Positions 25,272 through 34,295 are shown, counted from the first letter of the stretch. The stretch: 64,000 nucleotides of DNA from an uncultured Bacteroides sp. (GCA_949296575.1 CASFPE010000029.1:124001-188000); one strand, 5' to 3'. Translations and numbers: made by a program. The notes: a model not told the origin generated them from the sequence alone.

Positions 25272-25330
25272 AGATTAATAATCGTCACGCATGACGATTA
25301 TTAATCGTACACGTGTACGATTAATAATCT
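25272..25330. repeat. Nested palindromic element, three-unit copy
   Basis: Three units (AGATTAATAATCGT, ACGATTATTAATCGT, ACGATTAATAATCT) are joined by 8 bp spacers CACGCATG and ACACGTGT. The units repeat every 23 bp and the outer sequence CTTGCAAGATT/AATCTTGCAGG extends the dyad. Compare 9738-9775 and 39398-39458. Confidence 0.88.
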
Positions 25331-25483
25331 TGCAGGGAAAAGTCCGAGAAGATTTTGCAGAAGCTCATGAAAGGCTTGCAGAATCATCGGGATGTTTCTT
25401 GAAGGTTTATCCTGTGATTCTGTTTGAGCCCAAGGACGTTTCAGGGATGATGCGGGATTGTTCGGGCAGGAAGGCGGGGGCAT

Positions 25484-25521
25484 AAAAAAAGCCTGCAGCG
25501 CAAGATGCACGGCAGGCTTTT
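25484..25521 (-). terminator. Terminator of the small lipoprotein gene
   Basis: On the minus strand AAAAGCCTGC pairs with GCAGGC followed by seven T. It lies 24 bp beyond the lipoprotein stop codon. Confidence 0.7.
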
Positions 25522-25544
25522 CAATTTTCTCTTTTCGGCAGTGG

Positions 25545-25742
25545 TTACTTCACTTCGGCAGCAGCGCTGTCGACAACCATCGTGTCGGCGGCAGCGGCAG
25601 CTTCTACAGCAGCGATAGAGTCGGCGATGCGGATAGAATCTGCTTTTGCAGCTTCAGCGTCGGCGTTTGATTTTGTGCTGCCGCCGCAAGAAGCGAATGA
25701 TACAGCTACCATTGCTACGAATAAAAATGCTAATTTTCTCAT
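25545..25742 (-). CDS. Small Ala/Asp-rich lipoprotein
   Basis: A 65-residue protein with signal peptide MRKLAFLFVAMVAVSFAS and lipobox Cys19 followed by GGS. The mature part of about 46 residues is made of repeated acidic/alanine heptad-like stretches (ADSIRIADSIAAVEAAAAAD) and is probably helical. No family or function can be assigned. It has its own -7 box and terminator, so it is a one-gene unit. Confidence 0.75.
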   Translation of the reverse strand: MRKLAFLFVAMVAVSFASCGGSTKSNADAEAAKADSIRIADSIAAVEAAAAADTMVVDSAAAEVK

Positions 25743-25789
25743 TTTCTTTGCTTTTTAGTTCTTTAATAATGTTGCTATCAAAAACGCCG

Positions 25790-25797
25790 CAAAGGTA
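25790..25797 (-). promoter_or_regulatory. -7 box of the small lipoprotein gene
   Basis: Reads TACCTTTG on the minus strand, 47 bp before the ATG at 25742. Confidence 0.6.
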
Positions 25798-26035
25798 TGC
25801 ACTTTTTTGATTGGTTGTATGGCCTTGCCCTATTTTTTTATATTTTTTGTTACATTATTTAAACGTATCGGCAAAAAATGTTGCATTTTTGTTTCTTTGG
25901 ACGTGCTGCATGGAATGTGCAGGTGGCTGGAAACGCTGCCATGCTTGGTTTGCACGGGCAGCGGGCGGAAAAAACGGGCAAGCTTTTCAGCGGTTCGGCA
26001 ATAATGCTTAACTTTGTATTAAAATTCGGGACTCC

Positions 26036-27361
26036 ATGATTGATACGAATGTGTTTCAAGATAAAAAGGCTGTTTATTACACTTTGGGCTGCAAGTTGAA
26101 TTTTTCAGAAACTTCCACGATTGCGAGGCGTTTGAAGGAACTGGGCGTGCGTTCCGTCCGCAAAGGGGAAAAGGCGGATTTGTGCATTGTCAACACTTGT
26201 TCCGTGACCGACATTGCCGACAAGAAGTGCCGCCAGGCCATTCATCGCCTTGTTCGCCAGCATCCGGGGGCTTTTGTTGTCGTGACAGGCTGTTATGCGC
26301 AGCTGAAGCCTGAGGCAGTGGCCGGCATTGAAGGGGTGGACCTTGTGTTAGGCGCAGAGCAGAAAAAGGACATTTTGATGTATTTGGGGGAGCTTGCCAA
26401 GCGGAAAGAAGGGGAGGTTGCCGTTTCTCCTGCGAAAGACATCCGCACTTTTGCGCCTTCTTGTTCGCGTGGCGACCGCACCCGTTTCTTTTTGAAGGTG
26501 CAGGATGGCTGTGATTATTTCTGCACATATTGCACGATTCCTTTTGCCCGTGGGCGGAGCCGCAATGGCGCGATTGCCGATCTGGTGGAGCAAGCAAGGC
26601 AGGCTGCCCGTGAAGGCGGAAAGGAGATTGTGTTGACGGGAGTGAATGTAGGCGATTTCGGGAAATCGACGGGCGAGACTTTCTTCGATTTGGTCAAAGC
26701 GTTGGACCAAGTGGAAGGCATCGAGCGTTTCCGCCTTTCTTCGGTAGAACCGAATTTGTTGGCTGACGAGATTGTGGAATACATTTCCTCCTCCCGCCGT
26801 TTTGTCCCTTATTTCCATGTCCCTTTGCAATCCGGTTGCGATGAAGTGCTTCGCCTGATGCACCGTCGTTATGACACGGCCTTGTTTGCAAGGAAGATAG
26901 AACTGATAAGGAAGTTGATGCCCGATGCCTTTATCGGGATGGATGTGATTGTCGGCACGCGCGGGGAGACTGATGAATATTTCAACCGGGCGTATGATTT
27001 CATAAAAGGCCTGGATGTTTCGCAGTTGCATGTTTTTACCTATTCGGAGCGTCCGGGGACACAGGCTTTGAAGATAGGCCATGTAGTGCCTCCCGAAGAA
27101 AAACACCAGCGTTGCCGCCGGCTTTTGGATTTGTCGGAACAGAAGTTCGACGCGTTTTATTCCAAGCATGTCGGGCAGACGATGGAAGTGTTGCTGGAAA
27201 AGCCGAAGGCGGCTTCCAAGATGCACGGGTTCACGCGCAACTACATCCGGGTGGAAGTGGACGGTGATGTTTCGTTGGACAACCATCTGGTGGAGGTTTC
27301 ATTAGGTGGCTTCAATGAAGGCCATACGGCCCTTCAGGGAAAGATTGTGGAAAAGCTTTGA
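26036..27361 (+). CDS. mtaB: tRNA (t6A37) methylthiotransferase MtaB
   Basis: MtaB converts t6A37 to ms2t6A in tRNA, using radical SAM chemistry and a second iron-sulfur cluster. The 441-residue protein shows the UPF0004 cysteines (TLGCKLNFSE near 17, VNTCSVTD near 54, VTGCYAQL near 86), the radical SAM motif CDYFCTYC (about 160-167) and a C-terminal TRAM-like domain. It has the MtaB pattern YTLGCKLNFSETSTIARRL and not that of MiaB or RimO. A glycosyltransferase gene follows after 12 bp. Confidence 0.93.
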   Translation: MIDTNVFQDKKAVYYTLGCKLNFSETSTIARRLKELGVRSVRKGEKADLCIVNTCSVTDIADKKCRQAIHRLVRQHPGAFVVVTGCYAQLKPEAVAGIEGVDLVLGAEQKKDILMYLGELAKRKEGEVAVSPAKDIRTFAPSCSRGDRTRFFLKVQDGCDYFCTYCTIPFARGRSRNGAIADLVEQARQAAREGGKEIVLTGVNVGDFGKSTGETFFDLVKALDQVEGIERFRLSSVEPNLLADEIVEYISSSRRFVPYFHVPLQSGCDEVLRLMHRRYDTALFARKIELIRKLMPDAFIGMDVIVGTRGETDEYFNRAYDFIKGLDVSQLHVFTYSERPGTQALKIGHVVPPEEKHQRCRRLLDLSEQKFDAFYSKHVGQTMEVLLEKPKAASKMHGFTRNYIRVEVDGDVSLDNHLVEVSLGGFNEGHTALQGKIVEKL

Positions 27362-27373
27362 AACGCAAGCGGC

Positions 27374-28393
27374 ATGAAAGTGGCAATCGTGATATTGAAT
27401 TGGAATGGGTGCAGCATGCTGCGCCGTTTTCTCCCGGCAGTCGTTTCGAGCGTGGAAGGCATGCCGGAAGCCGGCCTTTACGTGGCCGACAATGGCTCGA
27501 CGGACGATTCCGTTGCCATGTTGCAGGAATGTTTCCCGATGGTGGGGCGCATTGTGCTTTCCCGGAATCATGGTTTTGCGGAAGGCTACAACAAGGCTCT
27601 TTCGCAAGTAGAGGCGGATTATTATTTGTTGCTGAATTCGGACGTGGGTGTTTCAGGAGGCTGGTTGGAACCATTGCTGGGCTACATGGACGCGCATCCT
27701 GAAGCGGCAGCCTGCCAGCCGAAAATCCTCAGTTGGCACAAGCCGGGCGAATTTGAATATGCAGGCGCATGTGGCGGCTTTATCGACCGGTGGGGTTACC
27801 CGTTCTGCCGGGGGCGCATCATGGATGCATTGGAGAAAGACGAAGGGCAGTACGATGCGGTTGTCCCGGTGTTTTGGGCCAGCGGTGCGGCTTTGTTGAT
27901 ACGTTCGGGCGATTATTGGTCGTCGGGCGGCTTGGACGGGCGTTTCTTTGCCCACATGGAGGAGATAGACCTTTGCTGGCGCTTGCGGAGCCGTGGGCGG
28001 AAGATTGTGTGCGTGCCGCAAAGCGTGGTGTACCATGTGGGCGGCGGAACGCTGAAAAAGGAAAATCCCCGGAAAGTTTATCTTAACTTCCGCAACAATC
28101 TGCTGATGCTGTACAAGAATCTTCCCCAAAAAGAATTGGGGCGGGTGATGCGTGTCCGCCGTCTGCTGGACTATGCGGCGGCGTTGAAGTACCTTGTTTC
28201 CGGGCAACTGCCGTTTGCGCGTTCCGTTGTGAAGGCGCGCAGGGACTATGCCCGCATGAAGAAAGATTATGTGGCAGTCCGTGCAGGAAACATGCGTGCG
28301 GGCAATACGGATGCAATCCCTGAGCGGTTCAGGTTCAGCATTCTGGCGCAATATTATTTAAGAGGAAGGAGGCGGTTCTCGCAATTGCGTTAG
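27374..28393 (+). CDS. Glycosyltransferase family 2 protein
   Basis: The 339-residue protein has a GT-A fold of the GT2 rhamnosyl/galactofuranosyl-transferase type: VAIVILNWNGCSMLRRFLPA at the start, ADNGSTDDSV (about 36), LLLNSDVGVSGGWLEPL (about 84, D-x-D region), GAALLIRSGDYWSSGGLDG and the ED-like FAHMEEIDLCWRLRSRG (about 194). The C-terminal 80 residues are basic and amphipathic, suggesting membrane association. Acceptor and donor are unknown. It follows mtaB by 12 bp and is convergent with the DUF4369 gene. Confidence 0.87.
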   Translation: MKVAIVILNWNGCSMLRRFLPAVVSSVEGMPEAGLYVADNGSTDDSVAMLQECFPMVGRIVLSRNHGFAEGYNKALSQVEADYYLLLNSDVGVSGGWLEPLLGYMDAHPEAAACQPKILSWHKPGEFEYAGACGGFIDRWGYPFCRGRIMDALEKDEGQYDAVVPVFWASGAALLIRSGDYWSSGGLDGRFFAHMEEIDLCWRLRSRGRKIVCVPQSVVYHVGGGTLKKENPRKVYLNFRNNLLMLYKNLPQKELGRVMRVRRLLDYAAALKYLVSGQLPFARSVVKARRDYARMKKDYVAVRAGNMRAGNTDAIPERFRFSILAQYYLRGRRRFSQLR

Positions 28394-28402
28394 GCTGCGT
28401 TC

Positions 28403-29083
28403 TTATTCCGGCGCCCATTGCGATTGGGTGAAGAAGTCTTTTATGGCGGGGTTGTTTTTGAGGCTTTCAGGCGCTTCGGCCAATATTTCTTCTATTTGCG
28501 GCATCATGGCCGGTGATGCGGATTGGCATATCAGCAAGAACACGCCCGGCCCTAAAATGTTGTCGCTGTTTTGCGTGATGAAAGACTTTACCAAGTGTTT
28601 CATGTCTGCATTGATGGCTTGCCCTTCTTCTGTCATTTTTTTGTGGATGTCTTCCGCATCTTCCCCGTTCAGTATCATCTGGGCCTCTTTCCTTCTCAGG
28701 TTTTCGATGCGGCGGTCTATTTGGTTTTTCCGGTCGAAAAAGCAGTACAAAGAATCGTTCATGGGAGTCCCTTTGGCGCGTATTTCCGTGTTGTTGATGA
28801 CGATGTGGATGTTCCCTCTCTCTAACACGACCGGCATGATGGCCATTTCGTCCATGAACAACATGGCCATCTGCGTGGAATCAATGTTTCCTTTCATGTT
28901 GAAATATCCATGCACCACTTCTGCGGAATCGATGCTGTTAAGTTGCCCGTCGTGCATCTGGCGCAGGAAAAGCATTTTCCCGTCGAGGTAGGAAATAGAT
29001 GATTCTCCTTCGATTTGGTATTTGGACGAACAAGAAGCCAATATGTTTGCAAGCAGTATAAAAGCCGTAATTATTCTATTCAT
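28403..29083 (-). CDS. DUF4369-type lipoprotein
   Basis: The 226-residue protein has signal peptide MNRIITAFILLANILAS with lipobox Cys18. The mature N-terminal part (YQIEGESSISYLDGKMLFLR, DSAEVVHGYFNMKGNID, MPVVLERGNIHIVINNT) matches the beta-sandwich DUF4369 domain usually found in front of thioredoxin domains. Here the C-terminus is helical and has no CxxC. The function is unknown. The start at 29083 is supported by a -7 box between it and the longer frame's start. Confidence 0.78.
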   Translation of the reverse strand: MNRIITAFILLANILASCSSKYQIEGESSISYLDGKMLFLRQMHDGQLNSIDSAEVVHGYFNMKGNIDSTQMAMLFMDEMAIMPVVLERGNIHIVINNTEIRAKGTPMNDSLYCFFDRKNQIDRRIENLRRKEAQMILNGEDAEDIHKKMTEEGQAINADMKHLVKSFITQNSDNILGPGVFLLICQSASPAMMPQIEEILAEAPESLKNNPAIKDFFTQSQWAPE

Positions 29084-29110
29084 GATGCAGGTATGAACCA
29101 ATGTCTGGCG

Positions 29111-29118
29111 CAAAGGTA
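29111..29118 (-). promoter_or_regulatory. -7 box of the DUF4369 lipoprotein gene
   Basis: Reads TACCTTTG on the minus strand, 27 bp before the ATG at 29083. It shows the gene can be transcribed separately from plsC. Confidence 0.6.
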
Positions 29119-29203
29119 TATTCAATCCTTAGTTCATGGAAAAGATTTTATTATTAATTAGAAAATAATCAGTTACATTTAACCGGCTTTCCTGCGCGAA
29201 CCG

Positions 29204-29962
29204 TCACGGTTTTTCTTGGTCGGCATTCTTCACCATTCCTTGGTATTGGGCGGGAAGTGCGCTTTCAATGGCAGCATATGCTTTCTCCATGGTGGCTTTG
29301 ATGTCTTCTGCTCCCTGTCCTTGCGGTGGAATGGGCGGGTGGATGGTAAGGGTGAGCCGGTGCCATTTTATCCATCTTCCGGTGCGCGGCAGGATGTCGA
29401 ACGAACCGTTGATGGTGAGAGGCACGACGGGCAATTGCAATTCGTCGGCCAATTGGAAAGCTCCTTTCTTGAAATACCCCATGTGTCCCGTGAAGGTGCG
29501 TGCGCCTTCGGGGAACACCACCAGCGAGGTGCCGTCCGTCAATGTGCAGCGCGCTTTCTGGATGGTCTCATATATTTTTCGCGGCCCGGAACGGTCTACG
29601 AAGATATGTCCTGCCGATTCGCAAGCTTTCCCCACGAATGGAAGCTTGCGCAGGCTTTTCTTCATCATCCATTTGAAGTTGCGCCCCAAGAAGCCATATA
29701 TCAAGAAGATGTCGAAAGCCCCTTGGTGGTTGGCCACAAACACATAGGATGTTTTCCGGTCGATGTTTTTGTGTCCGCTCACTTTGACGGGAATCAAGAG
29801 GACGTAACAGATGATTTGCGACCATATTTTCCCGGGGTAATATCCCCATATGTGGGCGTTGAACAGGCTGCCCGCCATGGTGACAAGGGCTGTCAGTATG
29901 GTAAGTGCCAGCAACACCGGCAAAGCGATGCATAATTGGTAGGCGCGGTAAAGGTATTTCAT
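29204..29962 (-). CDS. 1-acyl-sn-glycerol-3-phosphate acyltransferase (PlsC family)
   Basis: The enzyme acylates lysophosphatidic acid to phosphatidic acid at the inner membrane. The 252-residue protein has an N-terminal hydrophobic segment (about 10-30) and the acyltransferase motifs: FVANHQGAFDIFLIYG (H-x4-D, about residues 75-90), the basic stretch KWMMKKSLRKLPFVGK, VFPEGARTFTG (about 149) and VVPLTINGS (about 178). It lies 79 bp downstream of the metallophosphoesterase gene on the same strand. Confidence 0.92.
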   Translation of the reverse strand: MKYLYRAYQLCIALPVLLALTILTALVTMAGSLFNAHIWGYYPGKIWSQIICYVLLIPVKVSGHKNIDRKTSYVFVANHQGAFDIFLIYGFLGRNFKWMMKKSLRKLPFVGKACESAGHIFVDRSGPRKIYETIQKARCTLTDGTSLVVFPEGARTFTGHMGYFKKGAFQLADELQLPVVPLTINGSFDILPRTGRWIKWHRLTLTIHPPIPPQGQGAEDIKATMEKAYAAIESALPAQYQGMVKNADQEKP

Positions 29963-30041
29963 GTGCAGTTCGTTTTTGTTGGATGCAAATGTAAGCGATT
30001 TATTTCATTCATTGGCCAATGGCGGGTACAATTACTTGCGG

Positions 30042-31208
30042 TCACGGGCATTTCAAGGTGAAAACGGTGATTTCGGGATTTGCGCCCAAGCGGAAAGGAA
30101 TTCCGACGAACCCCAACCCGACGTTGACGTACAAGTATTGCCCTTCTTTTTCATGCAGTCCACGCCATTCTTCGTAAAACCATGCGCAAGGCGAGAAGTT
30201 GCCTATGGCGAATTGCATGGCATGCGTGTGTCCTGACAGGGTCAGGTTGATGTCCGTCCGGGGGATTACTTCTGCATCCCAATGGGTAGGGTTGTGGCTC
30301 AATAATATTTTGAATCCGTTGCTATCCATGCCTTCCATGGCTTTTTTGAGGTCGCCGTTGCCGTCGAAAGGCGGTTTTCCCCAGTTTTCCACGCCGATGA
30401 GCGCGATGCTGTCGTTGCCATGTTTGATGTAAACGTGCGTATTGTTCAGCAGCGTCCATCCCATGCCGGCTTCGCGTTGCTTGAGTTCAGCGAGGTTGCC
30501 GGCTTCTTCTTTGGGGCTTTTCCAGGAGTAGTAGGTGCCATAGTCGTGGTTGCCTAATATGGAGTACACGCCGTCTGCGGCATTTAGTTGGGAAAGGATG
30601 GTTTGGAAACCGTCCAATTCTACGGCTCGTTGGTTCACAAGGTCGCCAGTGAACACAATCAAGTCTGCCTGTTGTTGGTTTGCCGTCCGCACAATTTTTT
30701 CCACGAATTGCTTCTTGTCCATCCAGCTTCCGATGTGAAGGTCGGATATTTGCACGATTTTATAGCCGTCGAATGCCGGTGGAACGTCTGAAGATTGAAT
30801 GGCAACATGTTTAGTCTCCAAGTTGGTTTTCCCGACGGTTGCCCCATAAAGGATGCCCCCTGCGCAGAGGCAAGCCGCAACGATGCCGGGCCAATAAAAG
30901 CATTTGCAGGGGCGTTTGAGTAAACGTTTCAGGATAAAGTCCGGCCACGAGATGAGGCAAAACAGGACTTTCGGCATGACCACCAGCAAATATGCAATGG
31001 TGACAGTCCAGTCCAAGTAACGGTTCACTGCTCCCCATTCAGGCAAAATGAAGGTGAGCAACACGCCGATGAGCAAAAGTGCGGAAGGCAGGAAGTAGAA
31101 CCTCCTCAAAAGGGAAGAAGCGGCACGTTTCCTGGCAAACAGCAGATAAGCATAAATCTCAGCGCCTGCCCAGATGATGAATAGCAAGAAAAAGAACTTC
31201 TGTATCAT
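30042..31208 (-). CDS. Membrane-anchored calcineurin-like metallophosphoesterase
   Basis: The 388-residue protein has three to four N-terminal membrane helices (about residues 1-120). The phosphoesterase domain carries the metal ligands in order: ISDLHIGSW (about 153), VFTGDLVNQR (about 185), LGNHDYGTYY (about 218), LLSHNPTHW (about 303) and LSGHTHAMQF (about 325). The family includes YkuE/UDP-diacylglucosamine-type phosphatases acting on lipids; the substrate is not known. It starts 12 bp after the MetH-activation-domain gene. Confidence 0.88.
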   Translation of the reverse strand: MIQKFFFLLFIIWAGAEIYAYLLFARKRAASSLLRRFYFLPSALLLIGVLLTFILPEWGAVNRYLDWTVTIAYLLVVMPKVLFCLISWPDFILKRLLKRPCKCFYWPGIVAACLCAGGILYGATVGKTNLETKHVAIQSSDVPPAFDGYKIVQISDLHIGSWMDKKQFVEKIVRTANQQQADLIVFTGDLVNQRAVELDGFQTILSQLNAADGVYSILGNHDYGTYYSWKSPKEEAGNLAELKQREAGMGWTLLNNTHVYIKHGNDSIALIGVENWGKPPFDGNGDLKKAMEGMDSNGFKILLSHNPTHWDAEVIPRTDINLTLSGHTHAMQFAIGNFSPCAWFYEEWRGLHEKEGQYLYVNVGLGFVGIPFRLGANPEITVFTLKCP

Positions 31209-31220
31209 GTTTGTTGTCCC

Positions 31221-32090
31221 TTATAATAAGTTTGCGGAAAGAAATTGTTTCATTTTATGGATGCTGAACCCCCTGCGTGCAGCATAGTCCGCCAATTGTT
31301 CTTGGTCTATGGAGCCGACTGGGAAATAGTGTGCTTGAGGATGCGATATCATGAAACCGCTGACAGAAGATTGTGGGTGCATGGCTCCGCTTTCGGTCAA
31401 TGTGATGCCGATTTGTTTTAGGCCCATCAATTGGTCAAGCAGGAAATTGATGGATGAGTCGGGGATGGAGGGATAGCCTACTGCCGGGCGTATGCCTTGG
31501 AATTTTTCTTGATGCAGTTCTTTCATGGTGAGCTGTTCCTCTTTGGCATAGCCCCATGCTTCTTTTCGCACGTATTCATGCATCCTTTCGGCGGCGGCCT
31601 CCGCCAAGCGGCAAGCCAATGTTTGCAACAGGAGGTTTCGGTATGCGTCTGAGGTGGAAATAGCGGATGGATGAATGGAAACGGTGGTGGCAAAGATGCC
31701 GATTCGGTCTTTTGCCCCGTCTTTCAGCGGGCGTATGAAGTCGCTCAGGCAAAGGTATGGCGTGCCGTCGGCGTGTTGTTCCTGTTGGCGGAGGAAAGGG
31801 ATGGTGATTCCTCCGGCAATGATGTTGTCGCCGTCGGCATTGGCATCCAATAGCTTGAACATGCCTTTTGCATTGAAAATGCGGTATTCTTGAAGTAAAC
31901 GTTGTGCGTCTTTGTACAACCGATGCAGTGCGGCCGTTTTCTCCTTGTTGGGGCTTTGCCGGGATGCAGGCAGTTTGTCATCAGCAAGCCCTTCTATGTC
32001 TGTGGAGTTGGCTGATAGTCCCCATGCATGGAAAAAGTAGCTCCAGTTGATGTAACTGGCCAGTTCGTGGGGAGTGTAGTTTATAATCAT
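31221..32090 (-). CDS. Stand-alone methionine synthase (MetH) activation-domain protein
   Basis: The 289-residue protein consists of the AdoMet-binding reactivation domain found at the C-terminus of cobalamin-dependent methionine synthase. The hallmarks are GIRPAVGYPSIPD (about residues 195-207), TESGAMHPQSSVSGFMISHP (about 232-251) and YFPVGSIDQEQLADYAARRG (about 254-273). No corrinoid or homocysteine domain is present. It may complement a shortened MetH encoded elsewhere or act with another corrinoid protein. Its ATG overlaps the pyrC stop (ATGA), so it is translated with pyrC. Confidence 0.85.
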   Translation of the reverse strand: MIINYTPHELASYINWSYFFHAWGLSANSTDIEGLADDKLPASRQSPNKEKTAALHRLYKDAQRLLQEYRIFNAKGMFKLLDANADGDNIIAGGITIPFLRQQEQHADGTPYLCLSDFIRPLKDGAKDRIGIFATTVSIHPSAISTSDAYRNLLLQTLACRLAEAAAERMHEYVRKEAWGYAKEEQLTMKELHQEKFQGIRPAVGYPSIPDSSINFLLDQLMGLKQIGITLTESGAMHPQSSVSGFMISHPQAHYFPVGSIDQEQLADYAARRGFSIHKMKQFLSANLL

Positions 32091-33436
32091 GCGGGGCGGT
32101 TGAATTTTAAGGCTTGGCCTTTATTGTTTGAATTTAGTTCGCCATTATCGAAAACGATGTTTCCGTTGACGAACGTTTTCGTCACCTGTGCATGAAACGT
32201 CCGTCCTTCCAACGGGTTCCATCCGCATTTGCTTAGGATAAGGTCTTTTGTCAATGTCCATGTCTTGTTTGGGTCTACAAGCACTAAGTCGGCTTGATAG
32301 CCTTTTCGGATGAATCCTCGTTTCTCAATATTGAACAAACGGGCAGGTGCGTGGCACATCTTCTCCACCATTTGTTCGATGGAAAGGACATTCTCTTTTA
32401 CTAATTCCATCATGGCCACAAGTGAGAACTGAATCATCGGCATGCCTGAGGCAGCGGTCAGGGCGTTTCCCTCTTTCTCAGCCAAGAGGTGGGGAGCATG
32501 GTCTGTTCCTATCACGTCAATCTTGTTTGTTGCCAGCGCATTCCGCAAGGCTTCCCGGTCAGAAGTTCCTTTGATGGCAGGGTTGCATTTGATGCGCGTT
32601 CCTAATGTTGCGTAATCCTCGCGGGCGAAAAGCAGATGGGCCACGCAAGCTTCTGCCGTGATGCGTTTTTCTTCCAGCGGTTTGTCCTCCAGTAATTCCA
32701 ATTCTTTTCCTGTGGATATGTGGAGGATGTGCAGGCGTGCATGGTGCTTTTTTGCCAATCGGATGGCAAGGGCAGAGGAAGCATAACAGGCTTCTTCATC
32801 GCGGATAACGGGATGAAGGGACACATCCAAGTCGTTTCCGTAGCGTTCCTTTGCCTTTGCCGTGTTCTTCTCGATGATGCTTTGGTCTTCGCAATGGGCG
32901 GCAATCAGGAGGGGGGATTCCTCAAACAGTATTTCCAACGCATTCATGTTGTCGAGCAGCATATTGCCGGTGCTGGAACCCATGAACAGCTTGATGCCGC
33001 ACACTTTCTGCCTGTCCAAATGCTTCATCATGGGAATGTTGTCGGCGGTAGCCCCGAAATAGAACGAATAGTTGACGAGGCTTTCCTTTTGCGCCCGTTC
33101 AAACTTGTCTTCCAATGCCTCTATGGTGGTGGTTTGCGGCTTCACGTTTGGCATGTCCATGAAAGAAGTGATGCCTCCTGCTGCTGCTGCTTTGCTCTCG
33201 CTTGCCATGTCGGCCTTGTGTGTCAATCCCGGTTCGCGGAAATGCACATGGTCATCAATGATGCCGGGCAACAGGCAGAGTGAGGCGCGCGCATCGATAG
33301 TTTCGTGGCAAGGCAGGGAAGGGGTTTGCCCTTCTTTCAAGATTTCGGCAATGGTTTCTCCTTCAATAACCACAGAACCGATGAAATTTTTGCCTTCGTT
33401 GATGATGCGTGCATCCTTAATGAGCGTCCTTTTCAT
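32087..33436 (-). CDS. pyrC: Dihydroorotase
   Basis: Dihydroorotase forms dihydroorotate from carbamoyl-aspartate in pyrimidine synthesis. The 449-residue amidohydrolase shows GIIDDHVHFREPGLTHKADM (metal-binding H-x-H, about residues 58-77), AGGITSFMDMPNV, the bridging-lysine region GIKLFMGSSTGN (about 148), AHCED, HILHISTGKE and the final ligand in GTDHAPH (about 313). It is the class I (microbial type) enzyme. It overlaps the upstream glycosyltransferase gene by 20 bp and the downstream gene by 4 bp. Confidence 0.95.
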   Translation of the reverse strand: MKRTLIKDARIINEGKNFIGSVVIEGETIAEILKEGQTPSLPCHETIDARASLCLLPGIIDDHVHFREPGLTHKADMASESKAAAAGGITSFMDMPNVKPQTTTIEALEDKFERAQKESLVNYSFYFGATADNIPMMKHLDRQKVCGIKLFMGSSTGNMLLDNMNALEILFEESPLLIAAHCEDQSIIEKNTAKAKERYGNDLDVSLHPVIRDEEACYASSALAIRLAKKHHARLHILHISTGKELELLEDKPLEEKRITAEACVAHLLFAREDYATLGTRIKCNPAIKGTSDREALRNALATNKIDVIGTDHAPHLLAEKEGNALTAASGMPMIQFSLVAMMELVKENVLSIEQMVEKMCHAPARLFNIEKRGFIRKGYQADLVLVDPNKTWTLTKDLILSKCGWNPLEGRTFHAQVTKTFVNGNIVFDNGELNSNNKGQALKFNRPA

Positions 33437-34175
33437 GCTTTTGGGGATATTTTTTGAACCAACTGTTTATTCTCAGGCGGATTACGCCCATGATGGCTTC
33501 TCCGAAGATGCTGCTGTTCATCTTCGACGTGCCTTGTTCCCGGTTGATGAAGATGACAGGCACTTCTTTGATGCGGAATCCGCATTTGTATGCGGTGAAC
33601 TTCATTTCTATCTGGAAGGCATATCCTTTGAAGCGTATATTTTCGAGGCCGATTGTTTCAAGGACATTGCGGTGATAACATACAAAGCCTGCGGTGGTGT
33701 CGTGGATGGGTATTCCCGTGATGAATTGCACATATTTGGAAGCGAAGTAAGACATCAGCACGCGTCCCATGGGCCAATTCACGACATTTACCCCGCTCAC
33801 ATAGCGCGACCCGATGGCCATGTCTGCATCTTCCTTCGTGCAGGCTGCATACAGTCGGGGCAAGTCTTTGGGATTGTGCGAGAAGTCGGCATCCATTTCG
33901 AAGATATATTCGTACTGATGCTTCAAAGCCCATTTGAAACCGGCAATATAAGCCGTCCCTAACCCCAATTTCCCGCTTCTTTCCAATAGGAACAATTGTT
34001 CAGGAAAGTTGGTTTGAAGCCTTTTCACGATGCTGGCAGTGCCGTCAGGGGAGTGGTCGTCAATGACAAGGATATGGAAGGCTTTTTCCAGTTTGAATAT
34101 TTCCCGGATGATGCTTTCGATATTCTCTTTTTCATTATATGTCGGGATGATGATGAGGCTGTCTGATTGTGGCAT
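33417..34175 (-). CDS. Dpm1-like polyprenol monophosphomannose synthase (GT2)
   Basis: The 252-residue protein matches the dolichol-phosphate mannosyltransferase type: IIPTYNEKENIESIIREIF (about 9), IDDHSPDGTASIV (about 38), KLGLGTAYIAGFKWAL, FEMDADFSHNPKDLPRLYAA (catalytic D-x-D, about 93) and IGSRYVSGVNVVNWP (about 120). It ends in a short basic tail without a C-terminal membrane domain. It would transfer mannose or another sugar from a nucleotide sugar to polyprenyl phosphate. It is the first gene of the minus-strand cluster. Confidence 0.9.
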   Translation of the reverse strand: MPQSDSLIIIPTYNEKENIESIIREIFKLEKAFHILVIDDHSPDGTASIVKRLQTNFPEQLFLLERSGKLGLGTAYIAGFKWALKHQYEYIFEMDADFSHNPKDLPRLYAACTKEDADMAIGSRYVSGVNVVNWPMGRVLMSYFASKYVQFITGIPIHDTTAGFVCYHRNVLETIGLENIRFKGYAFQIEMKFTAYKCGFRIKEVPVIFINREQGTSKMNSSIFGEAIMGVIRLRINSWFKKYPQKHEKDAH

Positions 34176-34200
34176 ATTTTATGGTTGAAAATACTTTGAG

Positions 34201-34208
34201 CAAAAGTA
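34201..34208 (-). promoter_or_regulatory. -7 box of the glycosyltransferase-pyrC cluster
   Basis: Reads TACTTTTG on the minus strand, 25 bp before the ATG at 34175. It is divergent from the mfd promoter. Confidence 0.55.
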
Positions 34209-34295
34209 CAATTATTTGTGCAAGCAGGCGTAAGCGCCTGGATGTTTTTAGAATATTTTTGTTTTGTCGGCATCGGGATAATTTTTTTAAGTTTG

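Larger units (their letters stand above)
25097..25544. other. Intergenic region between rplI and a convergent lipoprotein gene
   Basis: A 448 bp gap with the rplI terminator (25129-25163), a three-unit nested palindrome (25272-25330) and the lipoprotein terminator (25484-25521). Short frames here cross the palindrome and have no family features. Confidence 0.65.

Noticed and set aside
25272..25330. Palindromic array as an intrinsic terminator or CRISPR-like array
   Set aside because: The units are AT-rich dyads without U-tract, true terminators stand separately on both sides, and the 8 bp spacers are themselves palindromic and shared among copies.
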